Source of the DNA: Duganella sp. SG902
GTDB lineage: Bacteria; Pseudomonadota; Gammaproteobacteria; Burkholderiales; Burkholderiaceae_D
Direction of reading: 5' to 3'
Assembly (NCBI RefSeq): GCF_013376005.1
Contig: NZ_JABMJK010000004.1
Span: 372,001 to 436,000 of the forward strand
DNA: 64,000 nt
Of the stretch, positions 54,436 to 63,887 are shown in pieces (within the stretch, counting starts at the first letter, position 1; each line of letters starts with the position of its first letter). The translations under genes were made by a program, and so were the position numbers. Under the pieces are notes generated by a model. The model saw nothing but the letters and a program-made list of their open reading frames with translations, ran no database searches and was not told where the DNA came from.

Positions 54436-54843
54436 ATGCCAGCGCACCAGGGATTACGCGTTTTCATCATCGACGACAACGAAATGACGCGCGACCTGCT
54501 GCGCGCGATCATCCAGGGCGACAGCTACGATGTGGTGGGCGATGCGGGTACGGCGGAGTCGGCGCGCCTGCGACTGCGCTCGGTTCGCGCCGACATCATC
54601 TGTCTGGACGTGGTGATGCCCGACGGCGATGGCCTGAGCTTGCTGAACTGGATACGTGTCAAACAGCCGGAGGCCGAAGTGCTGATGGTGACCGCCAGCA
54701 CCGACCGCGTCACGGTGGAGCAATCGCTGCGCAATGGCGCCAAGGGCTACATCGTCAAACCCTTCAACCCGGGCACGGTGATGGACACGCTGGACAAGAT
54801 CGGCGCGCAAATCAAAGCCCGGCGCGCGGCGGGGCGCGCTTAA
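54436..54843 (+). CDS. single-domain response regulator (CheY-like receiver)
   Basis: A 135-residue stand-alone receiver domain. The acidic pocket D13/D14 is in FIIDDNEMTRDLL, the phosphoacceptor D58 in IICLDVVMPDGDGL, the switch residue T86 in LMVTAS and K108 in GYIVKPF, so it is intact. No output domain is present. It may act like CheY or as a phosphorelay intermediate; no kinase lies next to it. I prefer ATG 54436 (MPAHQGLRVFIID), with GGGAGGGA upstream. Its stop overlaps that of the convergent gene by four bases. Confidence 0.88.
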   Translation: MPAHQGLRVFIIDDNEMTRDLLRAIIQGDSYDVVGDAGTAESARLRLRSVRADIICLDVVMPDGDGLSLLNWIRVKQPEAEVLMVTASTDRVTVEQSLRNGAKGYIVKPFNPGTVMDTLDKIGAQIKARRAAGRA

Positions 54844-55151
54844 AGATAGCGCGTGGCCGTAATCATGGTGCCGATCAGCACGAGCGTGAAGCCTGCCATG
54901 CGCCATGTCATCTGGTACAGCATGTTGGCGAGGTCGGCTTTGGTGGCGAAGGTCTGTAAAGCCTGGGCTTGGAACGCCTGTAGATTGTTGGCGACCAGAT
55001 CAATCTTGCCGTTCGTGACCGCCAGCGCTTCCTTGTTCTCGCCGCTCAGGATCGCTAAATCTTCCTTGGTGGCGTAATTGGATTCGATGACTTTCACGGT
55101 GAGCGTGAGGTCATTGACTGCCGTGTCGGTGGATTCGGTGTTCGTAGCCAT
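54840..55151 (-). CDS. coiled-coil protein with C-terminal membrane anchor (DUF1640-like)
   Basis: A 103-residue tail-anchored protein. The N-terminal helical region includes LTLTVKVIESNYATKEDLAI. It continues through a K-ADL repeat (TFATKADLANMLYQM) to a hydrophobic segment FTLVLIGTMITATRYL at the C terminus. This resembles the DUF1640/CCDC90-like family often found near prophage or stress genes; function unknown. ATG 55151 has GGAGG nearby. ATG 55205 (MRPMSLVDNQSYQPED) also has AGAGGAGG, so a form longer by 18 residues is possible. Confidence 0.65.
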   Translation of the reverse strand: MATNTESTDTAVNDLTLTVKVIESNYATKEDLAILSGENKEALAVTNGKIDLVANNLQAFQAQALQTFATKADLANMLYQMTWRMAGFTLVLIGTMITATRYL

Positions 55152-55293
55152 AATCTGATCCTCCGGCTGATACGATTGATTGTCAACCAAGCTCATGGGG
55201 CGCATGGCGGCCTCCTCTAAGAGTTGGGAACCAGCGTAGCCCGCTGAGTTGTTCGGCACTGGAGCTGCGTCAAATGTGTGGGCTTGAAAACGC

Positions 55294-55321
55294 AAAAAGC
55301 CCAGTCGTAGACTGGGCTTTT
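55294..55321 (-). terminator. terminator of tRNA-His
   Basis: AAAAGCCCAGTC pairs with GACTGGGCTTTT around GTA. On the minus strand it ends in five Ts, 12 bp after the tRNA 3' end. Confidence 0.88.
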
Positions 55322-55332
55322 CACTTAATTCT

Positions 55333-55409
55333 TGGGGTGGCTGATGGGGCTCGAACCCACGACAACAGGAATCACAATCCTGGACTCTACCAACTGAGCT
55401 ACAGCCACC
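55333..55409 (-). tRNA. tRNA-His (GTG anticodon)
   Basis: Cloverleaf of 77 nt including an encoded CCA. The acceptor stem GGTGGCTG pairs with CAGCCACC and includes the extra G at -1 opposite C73 that marks tRNA-His. The D arm has GCTCAGTTGGTAGAG, the anticodon loop reads ATTGTGATT, and the T arm has GGGTTCGAGCCC. Confidence 0.96.
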
Positions 55410-55449
55410 GCTGTTTTGTTATTCAACTAGTGCTGAACAACGAGCCAGA

Positions 55450-55478
55450 ATTATACAAGCCAGTTTCGATTCCTGCAA
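55450..55478 (-). promoter_or_regulatory. promoter of tRNA-His
   Basis: On the minus strand, TTGCAG (55478-55473), a 17-bp spacer and TATAAT (55455-55450) lie 40 bp before the tRNA. This is the same pair of boxes as the rimP operon promoter. Confidence 0.7.
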
Positions 55479-55516
55479 ATTTAATTACAGCATTTTTTTC
55501 GAAACCTGCCCGTGGC

Positions 55517-56347
55517 CTAAACATCAACCTTTTCCACCGGCTGCCGCAATCCCAGCAAATCGGCAAACGCCTGCGCCAGCGCGCCGGCGTCGCCGGTGGT
55601 GTAGCCGCGCAGCGTGGCCTGGCCATCGCCGGCCTGGCGCAGCAGGTTGCCGGCCTCCAGCAGACGGCCCAGCTGGCGCGCCACCGCGTCGCCGGTATCG
55701 ATCAGGGTGACGTCGTCGCGCTGATGCGCGTGCAGCACGCGCTCGATGCCGCCGCGGACGAAGGGATAGTGGGTGCAGCCCAGCACCAGCGTATCGGCGC
55801 CTTGCTCCAGCAGCGGCGCCACATAGCGTTCCAGCATGGCGCCGATTTGCGGCGCATCGAGATCGCCTTTTTCAATCTCATCGACCAGGCCCACCGCCGG
55901 CTGCAGCAGGAACTCGGCGCGCGTGGCCGCGCTGATCTGCTCGCGCAGCTGCAGGAATTTCTCGCCCTTGAGCGTGCGCGCGGTCGCCAGCACGCCGACC
56001 TTGCCATTGCGCGAGGCGGCGGCGGCCGGCTTGAGGCCAGGCTCCACGCCCACCACCGGCAGCTCGGGATGACGCGCACGCACCGCCTTGATGGCGGCCA
56101 CGGTGGCGGTGTTGCACGCCACCACCAGCGCCTTGGCGCCTTGCGACAACAGGAACTCCGTCACCGCCAGCGCGCGCTCGACCACATACTCCTCGGTCTT
56201 GTCGCCATACGGCGCGTGGCCGGAGTCGGCGAAGTACATCAGGTCCTCGGCCGGATACTGCGCGCGAATGTGGCGCAGCACCGACAGCCCGCCCACGCCG
56301 GAATCGAAGACGCCGATGGGGGCGCCGGGAGAGCGGGCGATGTGCAT
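55517..56347 (-). CDS. murI: glutamate racemase
   Basis: Interconverts L- and D-glutamate for peptidoglycan synthesis. The 276-residue protein has both catalytic cysteines: in VVACNTATVAAI and in LVLGCTHYPFVRGGI. It also has the substrate motif IGVFDSGVGGLSVLRHI and YFADSGHAPYGDKTEEYV. ATG 56347 shares its A with the TGA stop of the fumarase gene, so the two are translationally coupled, an unusual functional pair. Confidence 0.95.
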   Translation of the reverse strand: MHIARSPGAPIGVFDSGVGGLSVLRHIRAQYPAEDLMYFADSGHAPYGDKTEEYVVERALAVTEFLLSQGAKALVVACNTATVAAIKAVRARHPELPVVGVEPGLKPAAAASRNGKVGVLATARTLKGEKFLQLREQISAATRAEFLLQPAVGLVDEIEKGDLDAPQIGAMLERYVAPLLEQGADTLVLGCTHYPFVRGGIERVLHAHQRDDVTLIDTGDAVARQLGRLLEAGNLLRQAGDGQATLRGYTTGDAGALAQAFADLLGLRQPVEKVDV

Positions 56348-57876
56348 CAGGCGGTCACGACAGGCACGTTCAGCTGCTCGATGCGCGCCTTCCATTCCGC
56401 TGGACCGGTGTTGTGCACCGAGGTGCCCTGCGAATCGACGGCCACGGTGACCGGCATGTCGACCACTTCAAACTCGTAGATCGCTTCCATGCCCATGTCG
56501 GCAAAGCCCAGCACTTTCGATTGCTTGATCGCTTTCGATACCAGGTAAGCCGAGCCGCCCACCGCCATCAGGTACGCCGACTGGTGCTTCTTGATCGACT
56601 CGATCGCGGCTGGGCCACGCTCGGCCTTGCCGATCATCGCGATCAGGCCGGTTTTCTCCAACATCATGTCGGTGAACTTGTCCATGCGGGTGGCGGTGGT
56701 CGGGCCGGCCGGGCCCACCACTTCGTCGCGCACCGGATCGACCGGGCCAACGTAGTAGATCACGCGGTTCTTGAAGTCCACCGGCAGTTCCTCGCCCTTG
56801 GCCAGCATGTCCTGGATGCGCTTGTGCGCTGCATCGCGGCCGGTCAGCATCTTGCCGTTCAGGAGCAGGGTCTGGCCCGGCTTCCACGAGGCGACTTCTT
56901 CCTTGGTCAGCGTGTCCAGATTGACGCGCTTGGATTTCTCGGTGTCCGGCGCCCACGACACATCAGGCCAGGTCGACAGTGGTGGCGGGGTCATGTAGGC
57001 GGGACCGGAACCATCCAGCACGAAGTGGCCGTGGCGGGTGGCGGCGCAGTTCGGGATCATGGCGACCGGCTTGGAGGCCGCGTGAGTCGGGTGCATCATG
57101 ATCTTCACGTCCAGCACCGTGGTCAGGCCGCCCAGGCCTTGCGCGCCGATGCCCAGCGCGTTGATCTTGTCGCACAGTTCGATACGCAGTTCTTCCAGCT
57201 TGTTCTGTGGGCCGCGCTGCTTCAGTTCGAACATGTCGATGTCTTCCATCAGCACTTCTTTCGCCATCAGCATGGCCTTCTCGGCGGTGCCGCCGATGCC
57301 GATGCCCAGCATGCCCGGCGGGCACCAGCCGGCGCCCATGGTCGGCACGGTTTTCAGTACCCAGTCGATCAGCGAATCGGAAGGATTCATCATGATCATC
57401 TTCGACTTGTTTTCCGAACCGCCGCCTTTGGCCGCGACCTTGACGTCGACGGTATTGCCTTCCACCAGCTCCATGTGCACCACGGCCGGCGTGTTGTCCT
57501 TGGTGTTCTTGCGGTCGAAGTGCGGGTCGGCCACGATCGAGGCGCGCAGCTTGTTGTCGTCGTAGTTGTAGGCGCGGCGCACGCCTTCGTTGACGGCGTC
57601 GGTGACGGTGCCGGTGAAGCCTTCAAAGCGCACACCCATGCCGATCTTCAGGAAGACGTTGACGATGCCGGTGTCCTGGCAGATCGGACGCTTGCCCTCG
57701 GCGCACATGCGCGAGTTGGTCAGGATCTGCGCGATGGCGTCCTTGGCGGCCGGGCTTTGCTCGTGCTCGTAGGCGCGGGCCAGGTGCTCGATGTAATCAG
57801 CCGGATGGTAGTAGCTGATGTACTGCAGCGCGGCGGCAACGGATTCAATCAGGTCTTCTTGCTTTATGATGGTCAT
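56347..57876 (-). CDS. fumA: class I (iron-sulfur) fumarate hydratase
   Basis: Converts fumarate and malate in the TCA cycle using an oxygen-sensitive [4Fe-4S] cluster. The 509-residue protein is of the single-chain FumA/FumB type. Candidate cluster cysteines lie in KRPICQDTGIVNVF, GAGWCPPGMLGIG and MIPNCAATRHGHFV. The C-terminal beta domain has YVGPVDPVRDEVVGPAGPTT and VDMPVTVAVDSQGTSVHN. It lies 16 bp after the YqhA-family gene on the same strand. The three genes 57893-58486, fumA and murI probably form one operon. Confidence 0.95.
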   Translation of the reverse strand: MTIIKQEDLIESVAAALQYISYYHPADYIEHLARAYEHEQSPAAKDAIAQILTNSRMCAEGKRPICQDTGIVNVFLKIGMGVRFEGFTGTVTDAVNEGVRRAYNYDDNKLRASIVADPHFDRKNTKDNTPAVVHMELVEGNTVDVKVAAKGGGSENKSKMIMMNPSDSLIDWVLKTVPTMGAGWCPPGMLGIGIGGTAEKAMLMAKEVLMEDIDMFELKQRGPQNKLEELRIELCDKINALGIGAQGLGGLTTVLDVKIMMHPTHAASKPVAMIPNCAATRHGHFVLDGSGPAYMTPPPLSTWPDVSWAPDTEKSKRVNLDTLTKEEVASWKPGQTLLLNGKMLTGRDAAHKRIQDMLAKGEELPVDFKNRVIYYVGPVDPVRDEVVGPAGPTTATRMDKFTDMMLEKTGLIAMIGKAERGPAAIESIKKHQSAYLMAVGGSAYLVSKAIKQSKVLGFADMGMEAIYEFEVVDMPVTVAVDSQGTSVHNTGPAEWKARIEQLNVPVVTA

Positions 57877-57892
57877 GGTGTTCTCGCGGAGG

Positions 57893-58486
57893 TTAGTGTT
57901 TGGAATCGTTGTGGGTGAGCGTGGTGAGGCGGTCGGTGTAGGCGATGGCCATGGCCGACAGCAGGAACACCACGTGGATCACGGTTTGCGCCGCGATCAC
58001 TTCGGACTTGTACGAAGCAGCGTTAATAAAAGTTTTCAGCAGATGGATCGACGAAATGCCGACGATGGCCATGGCCAGCTTGGTCTTGAGTACGGAGGCA
58101 TTCACGTGCGACAGCCACTCGGGCTGGTCCGGATGCGACTCCAGATTCATGCGCGAGATAAAGGTCTCGTAGCCGCCGATGATCACCATCACCAGCAGAT
58201 TCGAAATCATCACCACATCGATCAGGCCGAGCACCACCAGCATGATGGTGGTTTCATTGAGCTTTTCCGGCACTGGCGCGCCGGGCACGGCGACGGCCTG
58301 GAAGATGTGCTGCAGCGAAGCCTCGTTGCCCATGGCGGCGCCGATCAGGTCCTTGAGCTCGACCCAGAAATGAAACACATAGACGCACTGCGCCAGGATC
58401 AGGCCGAGGTACAACGGCAACTGCAGCCAGCGGGTCATGAAGATAAAAGCGGGCAGGGGGCGCAGCTTCGGATTGGGCTCAGTCAT
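57893..58486 (-). CDS. YqhA/UPF0114 family inner-membrane protein
   Basis: A 197-residue membrane protein with about four hydrophobic segments (LPLYLGLILAQCVYVFHFW; IMLVVLGLIDVVMISNLLVM; LAMAIVGISSIHLLKTF; VIHVVFLLSAMAIAYTD). It has the conserved GGYETFISRMNLESHPDQPE motif of the TIGR00645/YqhA family. Function unknown. ATG 58486 has AGGAG upstream. It is the first gene of the probable operon with fumA and murI. Confidence 0.88.
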   Translation of the reverse strand: MTEPNPKLRPLPAFIFMTRWLQLPLYLGLILAQCVYVFHFWVELKDLIGAAMGNEASLQHIFQAVAVPGAPVPEKLNETTIMLVVLGLIDVVMISNLLVMVIIGGYETFISRMNLESHPDQPEWLSHVNASVLKTKLAMAIVGISSIHLLKTFINAASYKSEVIAAQTVIHVVFLLSAMAIAYTDRLTTLTHNDSKH

Positions 58487-58582
58487 TACGGCAAAACTCC
58501 TGAAAATGAGGCAGACTATGAAGACTGCCGATATTCTACACGCGCTGTCGGGCGACCGCATCGGTAGCTGCTGATGAAAAAT

Positions 58583-58591
58583 TGGTAAAAT
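58583..58591 (+). promoter_or_regulatory. extended -10 element for acs
   Basis: TG, one base, then TAAAAT at 58586-58591, about 100 bp before acs. It resembles the tkt element at 20-28. No strong -35 box is visible. Confidence 0.35.
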
Positions 58592-58693
58592 TGTCGGCTT
58601 GCCATCCTCCGCCGGGGACGGGCATGGCTGTAAGGGCGCAGTAAGCGATAACGTTTAGTGTTGATAGCAAACGATTACTACATTGGAGACACC

Positions 58694-60679
<1,986 letters not shown>

Positions 60680-60685
60680 CGCGTC

Positions 60686-60705
60686 GTTCCCGCGCAGGCG
60701 GGAAC
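60686..60705. repeat. REP-like stem-loop after acs
   Basis: GTTCCCGC pairs with GCGGGAAC around GCAG, followed by CCCAATG. It is the same general form as the units at 30848, 32651 and 42667, and lies 6 bp after the acs stop. Confidence 0.7.
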
Positions 60706-60740
60706 CCAATGCGGGGAGGATGACGTCGTGGCAAATAATG

Positions 60741-60769
60741 TTGGTACTCCCCGGAATCTTTGCTATAAT
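60741..60769 (+). promoter_or_regulatory. promoter of tRNA-Ser
   Basis: TTGGTA at 60741-60746, a 17-bp spacer and TATAAT at 60764-60769, 29 bp before the tRNA. Confidence 0.7.
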
Positions 60770-60798
60770 TCGGCGCTTCCCGAGGTTAGGGAAGACCT

Positions 60799-60889
60799 GG
60801 AGAGGTGGATGAGTGGTTGAAGTCGCACGCCTGGAAAGCGTGTATAGGTTAATAGCCTATCGGGGGTTCGAATCCCCCTCTCTCCGCCA
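60799..60889 (+). tRNA. tRNA-Ser (GGA anticodon)
   Basis: Type II tRNA of 91 nt with a long variable arm and encoded CCA. The acceptor GGAGAGG pairs with CCTCTCC, the anticodon loop reads CTGGAAA, the variable stem is formed around TAGGTTAATAGCCTA, and the T arm GGGGGTTCGAATCCCCC is perfect. Confidence 0.96.
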
Positions 60890-60895
60890 GAATTG

Positions 60896-60922
60896 AAAAA
60901 AGCCGCCTTCGGGCGGCTTTTT
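60896..60922 (+). terminator. terminator of tRNA-Ser
   Basis: GCCGCC pairs with GGCGGC around TTCG, with flanking A and T runs. Confidence 0.9.
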
Positions 60923-60926
60923 GCAT

Positions 60927-61038
60927 TTCTGGCGGAGAGAAGCAAGCCCCCTGCGGGGCTTGCGCGGGGGATTCGAAGGGCTTCCCCTACCGGGGAAGCC
61001 CTCTCCGAATCGTCCGACTGCCACCGCTACGCGGTGGC
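60927..61038. repeat. hairpin array containing an inverted piece of the tRNA-Ser 3' end
   Basis: 60927-60940 is the exact reverse complement of 60879-60892, and 60966-60977 of 60867-60878. Together they are an inverted copy of 26 contiguous bases of the tRNA-Ser 3' region, split by a 25-bp insert that is itself a hairpin (GCAAGCCCC / GGGGCTTGC). Two more perfect hairpins follow: GGGCTTCCCC-TACC-GGGGAAGCCC at 60978-61001 and GCCACCGC-TAC-GCGGTGGC at 61020-61038. No gene is seen between the tRNA and the IS element. Confidence 0.85.
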
Positions 61039-61202
61039 GCGCCGGAGGCGCCGCGCGCAGCGCCCGCAAAAATTCCCACAAGCACTATTCCTGAGCATAC
61101 AAACATACACCGTGCATTGAGCCAAATCAAAAGTATATCAAGCGTGTCCGTGTAATGACCCAGTGAATTCCTGCTCAGGTGATAATACTGAAAGGACATC
61201 AC

Positions 61203-61517
61203 GTGAGCATGGTCATGGAAGAAGAAGTAAAACGTTGGACTGCGAAGCGCAAGGCAGCGCTGGTCACTGAAATCATTCAAGGCAAGACGACAGTCGCCGA
61301 GGCTAGCCGGGCCTTTGATATGCCGCCTTCGGAGATCGAAGAATGGGTCGATGAAGCCAAGCGCGGCATGGAGAACGCCCTGCGGGCCAAGCCGTTGGAT
61401 GTCCGCGAGCAGTATGAGCGGCAGATCAAGGAACTCCAGGAAGCATACGGCGAGGCCATGCTTGAACTGCGTGCTCGAAAAAAGCTGGCGTCCCTGCTGG
61501 GCGAGGAAGAGAAGTGA
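61203..61517 (+). CDS. IS3-family transposase OrfA
   Basis: A 104-residue DNA-binding subunit. The helix-turn-helix (RKAALVTEIIQGKTTVAEAS, then DMPPSEIEEWVDEAKRGMEN) recognises the IS ends, and the following leucine-zipper-like helix (YERQIKELQEAYGEAMLELR) mediates dimerisation. I start at GTG 61203, with AAAGGA six bases upstream; ATG 61209 is an alternative. Its stop overlaps the orfB start (ATGA). OrfB may therefore be made by coupling as well as, or instead of, the usual programmed frameshift. Confidence 0.85.
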   Translation: MSMVMEEEVKRWTAKRKAALVTEIIQGKTTVAEASRAFDMPPSEIEEWVDEAKRGMENALRAKPLDVREQYERQIKELQEAYGEAMLELRARKKLASLLGEEEK

Positions 61518-62335
61518 TCGAAGCGATCCGCCAGGGACTAGCAGAAGACGGTTTCAAAGTTTCGATCAGTAAGCTGTGCCAGTGGTTTGAGATGCCGCGC
61601 CGGACTGTGTACTACAAGGCCGTCAAGGCTGCGCCTAAGGTACAGCCACGGTTTGCCGAACCAATCAAGGCCATGATCAATGAGGAGCCATCGTTCGGCT
61701 ATCGAACTGTCGCGGCCCTGCTTGGCTTCAACAAGAACACGGTACAGCGGATTTTTCAGCTGCGTGGCTGGCAGGTGAAGAAGCGGCCTGTTGGCTTTCG
61801 ACCGCGTGTCCAAGCCTTGCCTTCGGTGGCGAAAGCTCCGAACGAGCGCTGGGCGACCGATATGTGTCGAGTTTGGGCCGGTCGTGATGGTTGGGCGGTG
61901 CTAGCCCTGGTGATCGATTGCCATACCCGCGAATTGCTGGGCTGGCATTTGTCCCGCTCGGGCAAAGCTAAAACGGCGGAGGCGGCCTTGGAGCAGGCCC
62001 TCATTGCCCGCTATGGCACCTTGGGCCGGGTCACGGCGCCATTCTTGCTGCGCTCAGATAATGGCTTGGTTTTCACCAGCCGCAGCTATACCAGGTTGGT
62101 ACGCAGCTATGGCTTACGGCAGGAATTCATCACGCCGCATTGCCCGGAGCAGAACGGCATGGTGGAACGGGTCATTCGAACGCTGAAGGAGCAATGCGTT
62201 CACTGTCATCGCTTCGAGAGTTTGCAGCACGCCAGCCGGGTCATCGCTGGCTGGATCGGGTTCTACAACAACCAGCGCCCACATCAAGCGCTGGGGATGA
62301 AAACGCCCGCTGAGGCATTTGCGTTAGCGGCTTAA
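61514..62335 (+). CDS. IS3-family transposase OrfB (DDE integrase)
   Basis: A 273-residue catalytic subunit with an intact DDE triad in an rve-type RNase H fold: first D in ERWATDMCRVWAG, second in LRSDNGLVFTS, and E in NGMVERVIRTLKEQC. An N-terminal HTH_21-type region precedes it (SFGYRTVAALLGFNKNTVQR). The C terminus has the usual FYNNQRPHQALGMKTPAEAF. Full length and probably active. Confidence 0.93.
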   Translation: MIEAIRQGLAEDGFKVSISKLCQWFEMPRRTVYYKAVKAAPKVQPRFAEPIKAMINEEPSFGYRTVAALLGFNKNTVQRIFQLRGWQVKKRPVGFRPRVQALPSVAKAPNERWATDMCRVWAGRDGWAVLALVIDCHTRELLGWHLSRSGKAKTAEAALEQALIARYGTLGRVTAPFLLRSDNGLVFTSRSYTRLVRSYGLRQEFITPHCPEQNGMVERVIRTLKEQCVHCHRFESLQHASRVIAGWIGFYNNQRPHQALGMKTPAEAFALAA

Positions 62336-62363
62336 GTTGAGCAGGAACCGCTGGGTCATTACA

Positions 62364-62386
62364 TCCGAATGTGAGATCTGACCCCG
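62364..62386. repeat. right part of a repeat unit split by the IS element
   Basis: Joining CGTG at 61143-61146 to 62364-62386 (one copy of the TCCG duplication) rebuilds a 27-bp sequence. It matches 17252-17278, the arm of the giant hairpin after tldD, at 24 of 27 positions. The IS therefore landed inside a member of that repeat family. Confidence 0.85.
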
Positions 62387-62450
62387 TGCTCCTCAGCAAC
62401 GAGTGGACTGACTTGCTCTGCAAGCACCTAGACTGTAACCTGTTGGGCGA

Positions 62451-63887
62451 CTATTTGCCTGGAAGCCCCATGCCGCTGCAAATAAGCGTGAGCGATTTCG
62501 ATCCACGAGTCATTGCGACATACAAATCTTTGGTGCCAAGTGAATCGGCATCAAGCACTACCGCATGGTCGTACTCAAGCCCTTTTACCAGTAGTGTAGT
62601 GGCGATTAATTTTTTGTGGAGAATAGGTCTTCCTGTGTGTCTGAGATCACGCTGGTATAGATTCGCCGCCTCTATCAAAGTATTCGCCTCACCGTCAATC
62701 AGGAGTTTCAATACATTCAGGAAACGATACAGTAAGTCTCGTCGGTATGGCGACGTCTCGGGGCAAGCTCTCAACGCAAGAAAGAATGCCCTTAGGTGGA
62801 AGGCCGATGGCGATGTGAGATAGGCATTCGCGGCGATTAATATCGAGGGGTACTTGGTGGTTTTGATTTGTTTTGCGATCTCCCCATTCTTCGTACTAGC
62901 AGCCAAAGATTTATCCACGCCAGTAAAACACTTCTTGGCGAAGTCTAAGGCACATAGGAAGCCATCCTTGACCGTTTTCGCTTTCTCAAATTTATTGATG
63001 AACGAGAAAAGTGCCTTCCCCTCAACTTCTTCAATTGAAGAAAAGCGACCAGCCATCGTCCTAGCCAAGAGATGCGTCTTGTTCTTCGACTCTTGGTCCC
63101 CGCCATGAATAGCAATCACCGACGTGTCATGCCCCAAGAAACTAGACAATGTTGAATACTGCTTAGTGCCTAAGAATTCTGGTTTGGTGTAGATCTTCCT
63201 CACACAACTAGGCACGCCATTTCGAAGGTCAATTTGCTGACCAAGTTCCAATTTCTTTCGCACAGTTTTGAGCCAGGCTCCGAGGTCAGAAGCACCCGCA
63301 TTATTCCACCGGTGCGGTATCTCTAATTTACCTAAGCAATCAAAGTGAGGAAAGATTTTGAGATCCCAATCTACAGGCTTTCCACCACCACCAAAATCAA
63401 AGATGGCTTGCAACGGGTCGCCCAAGATGCGGCATGGCATAAACTGCGCTAGTTCAAAAACCAAACTGTGCTGGAGGTCAGAGCAATCCTGATACTCATC
63501 CACATACACACCCGAGTACGTAGACCTGACAATATGGCGGATGAACTCTTTCCCTGGCAATTTCGAGCAGCACACATAAAGCTTTTCCCATTCCTTACTT
63601 GATGGATGTTCGATGTTCCACCCTGACGTTTGGGGGTATGCGAGGCAAAGTCGCAGCGACCAACTGGCAATGGTGTCGACATGGTATTTTGAGGCAGGAA
63701 CACCAAGGACATTCATCTTGGTCTTGATAGAAGCCACGCCTGCAAATGTATGCGTCAAAACTAGTTGACGATGGCCGGCAGCCTTGACCGCCAATGCAAT
63801 CAAATGAGTCTTACCGAAGCCAGCAGGGGCAATGACATAGCCCTTCGTAGTGCACCTACTCAGCGTGATCGCGAGTTCATCAGACAT
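62451..63887 (-). CDS. compact SF1 UvrD-like helicase, probable defence protein (GajB-like)
   Basis: A 478-residue superfamily 1A helicase. It has Walker A APAGFGKTH (residue about 20), motif Ia LVLTHTFAGVASIKTKM, Walker B GVYVDEYQDCSDLQHSLV, motif III GDPLQAIFDF, IPHRWNN, motif V LVKGLEYDHAVVLDAD and motif VI DLYVAMTRGSKSLTL. It is much shorter than UvrD/Rep (about 720) and lacks most of the 1B/2B inserts. This size is typical of GajB of the Gabija anti-phage system and similar defence helicases. Base composition is clearly AT-richer than the rest of the window, indicating transfer. It overlaps the upstream partner gene by 8 bp. The Gabija assignment is a guess until the partner is seen. Confidence 0.75.
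   Translation of the reverse strand: MSDELAITLSRCTTKGYVIAPAGFGKTHLIALAVKAAGHRQLVLTHTFAGVASIKTKMNVLGVPASKYHVDTIASWSLRLCLAYPQTSGWNIEHPSSKEWEKLYVCCSKLPGKEFIRHIVRSTYSGVYVDEYQDCSDLQHSLVFELAQFMPCRILGDPLQAIFDFGGGGKPVDWDLKIFPHFDCLGKLEIPHRWNNAGASDLGAWLKTVRKKLELGQQIDLRNGVPSCVRKIYTKPEFLGTKQYSTLSSFLGHDTSVIAIHGGDQESKNKTHLLARTMAGRFSSIEEVEGKALFSFINKFEKAKTVKDGFLCALDFAKKCFTGVDKSLAASTKNGEIAKQIKTTKYPSILIAANAYLTSPSAFHLRAFFLALRACPETSPYRRDLLYRFLNVLKLLIDGEANTLIEAANLYQRDLRHTGRPILHKKLIATTLLVKGLEYDHAVVLDADSLGTKDLYVAMTRGSKSLTLICSGMGLPGK

Larger units (their letters stand above)
61151..62363 (+). mobile_element. IS3-family insertion sequence, complete
   Basis: About 1213 bp. Terminal inverted repeats begin TGTAATGACCCAG (61151) and end CTGGGTCATTACA (62363), and remain similar for about 26 bp with one gap. 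The element is flanked by TCCG at 61147-61150 and 62364-62367, a 4-bp target duplication. It carries orfA and orfB with an ATGA overlap. The intact ends and duplication suggest a fairly recent insertion. Confidence 0.92.

Noticed and set aside
60763..61081. Minus-strand frames with RTPDRLL- and GDSNPR-like peptides across tRNA-Ser
   Set aside because: These are false proteins read through the tRNA-Ser gene and the hairpin array; such products are a known annotation artefact.
62371..62823. 150-codon plus-strand frame beginning after the IS
   Set aside because: It is antisense to the helicase, which has the full set of SF1 motifs, and its translation shows no family features.
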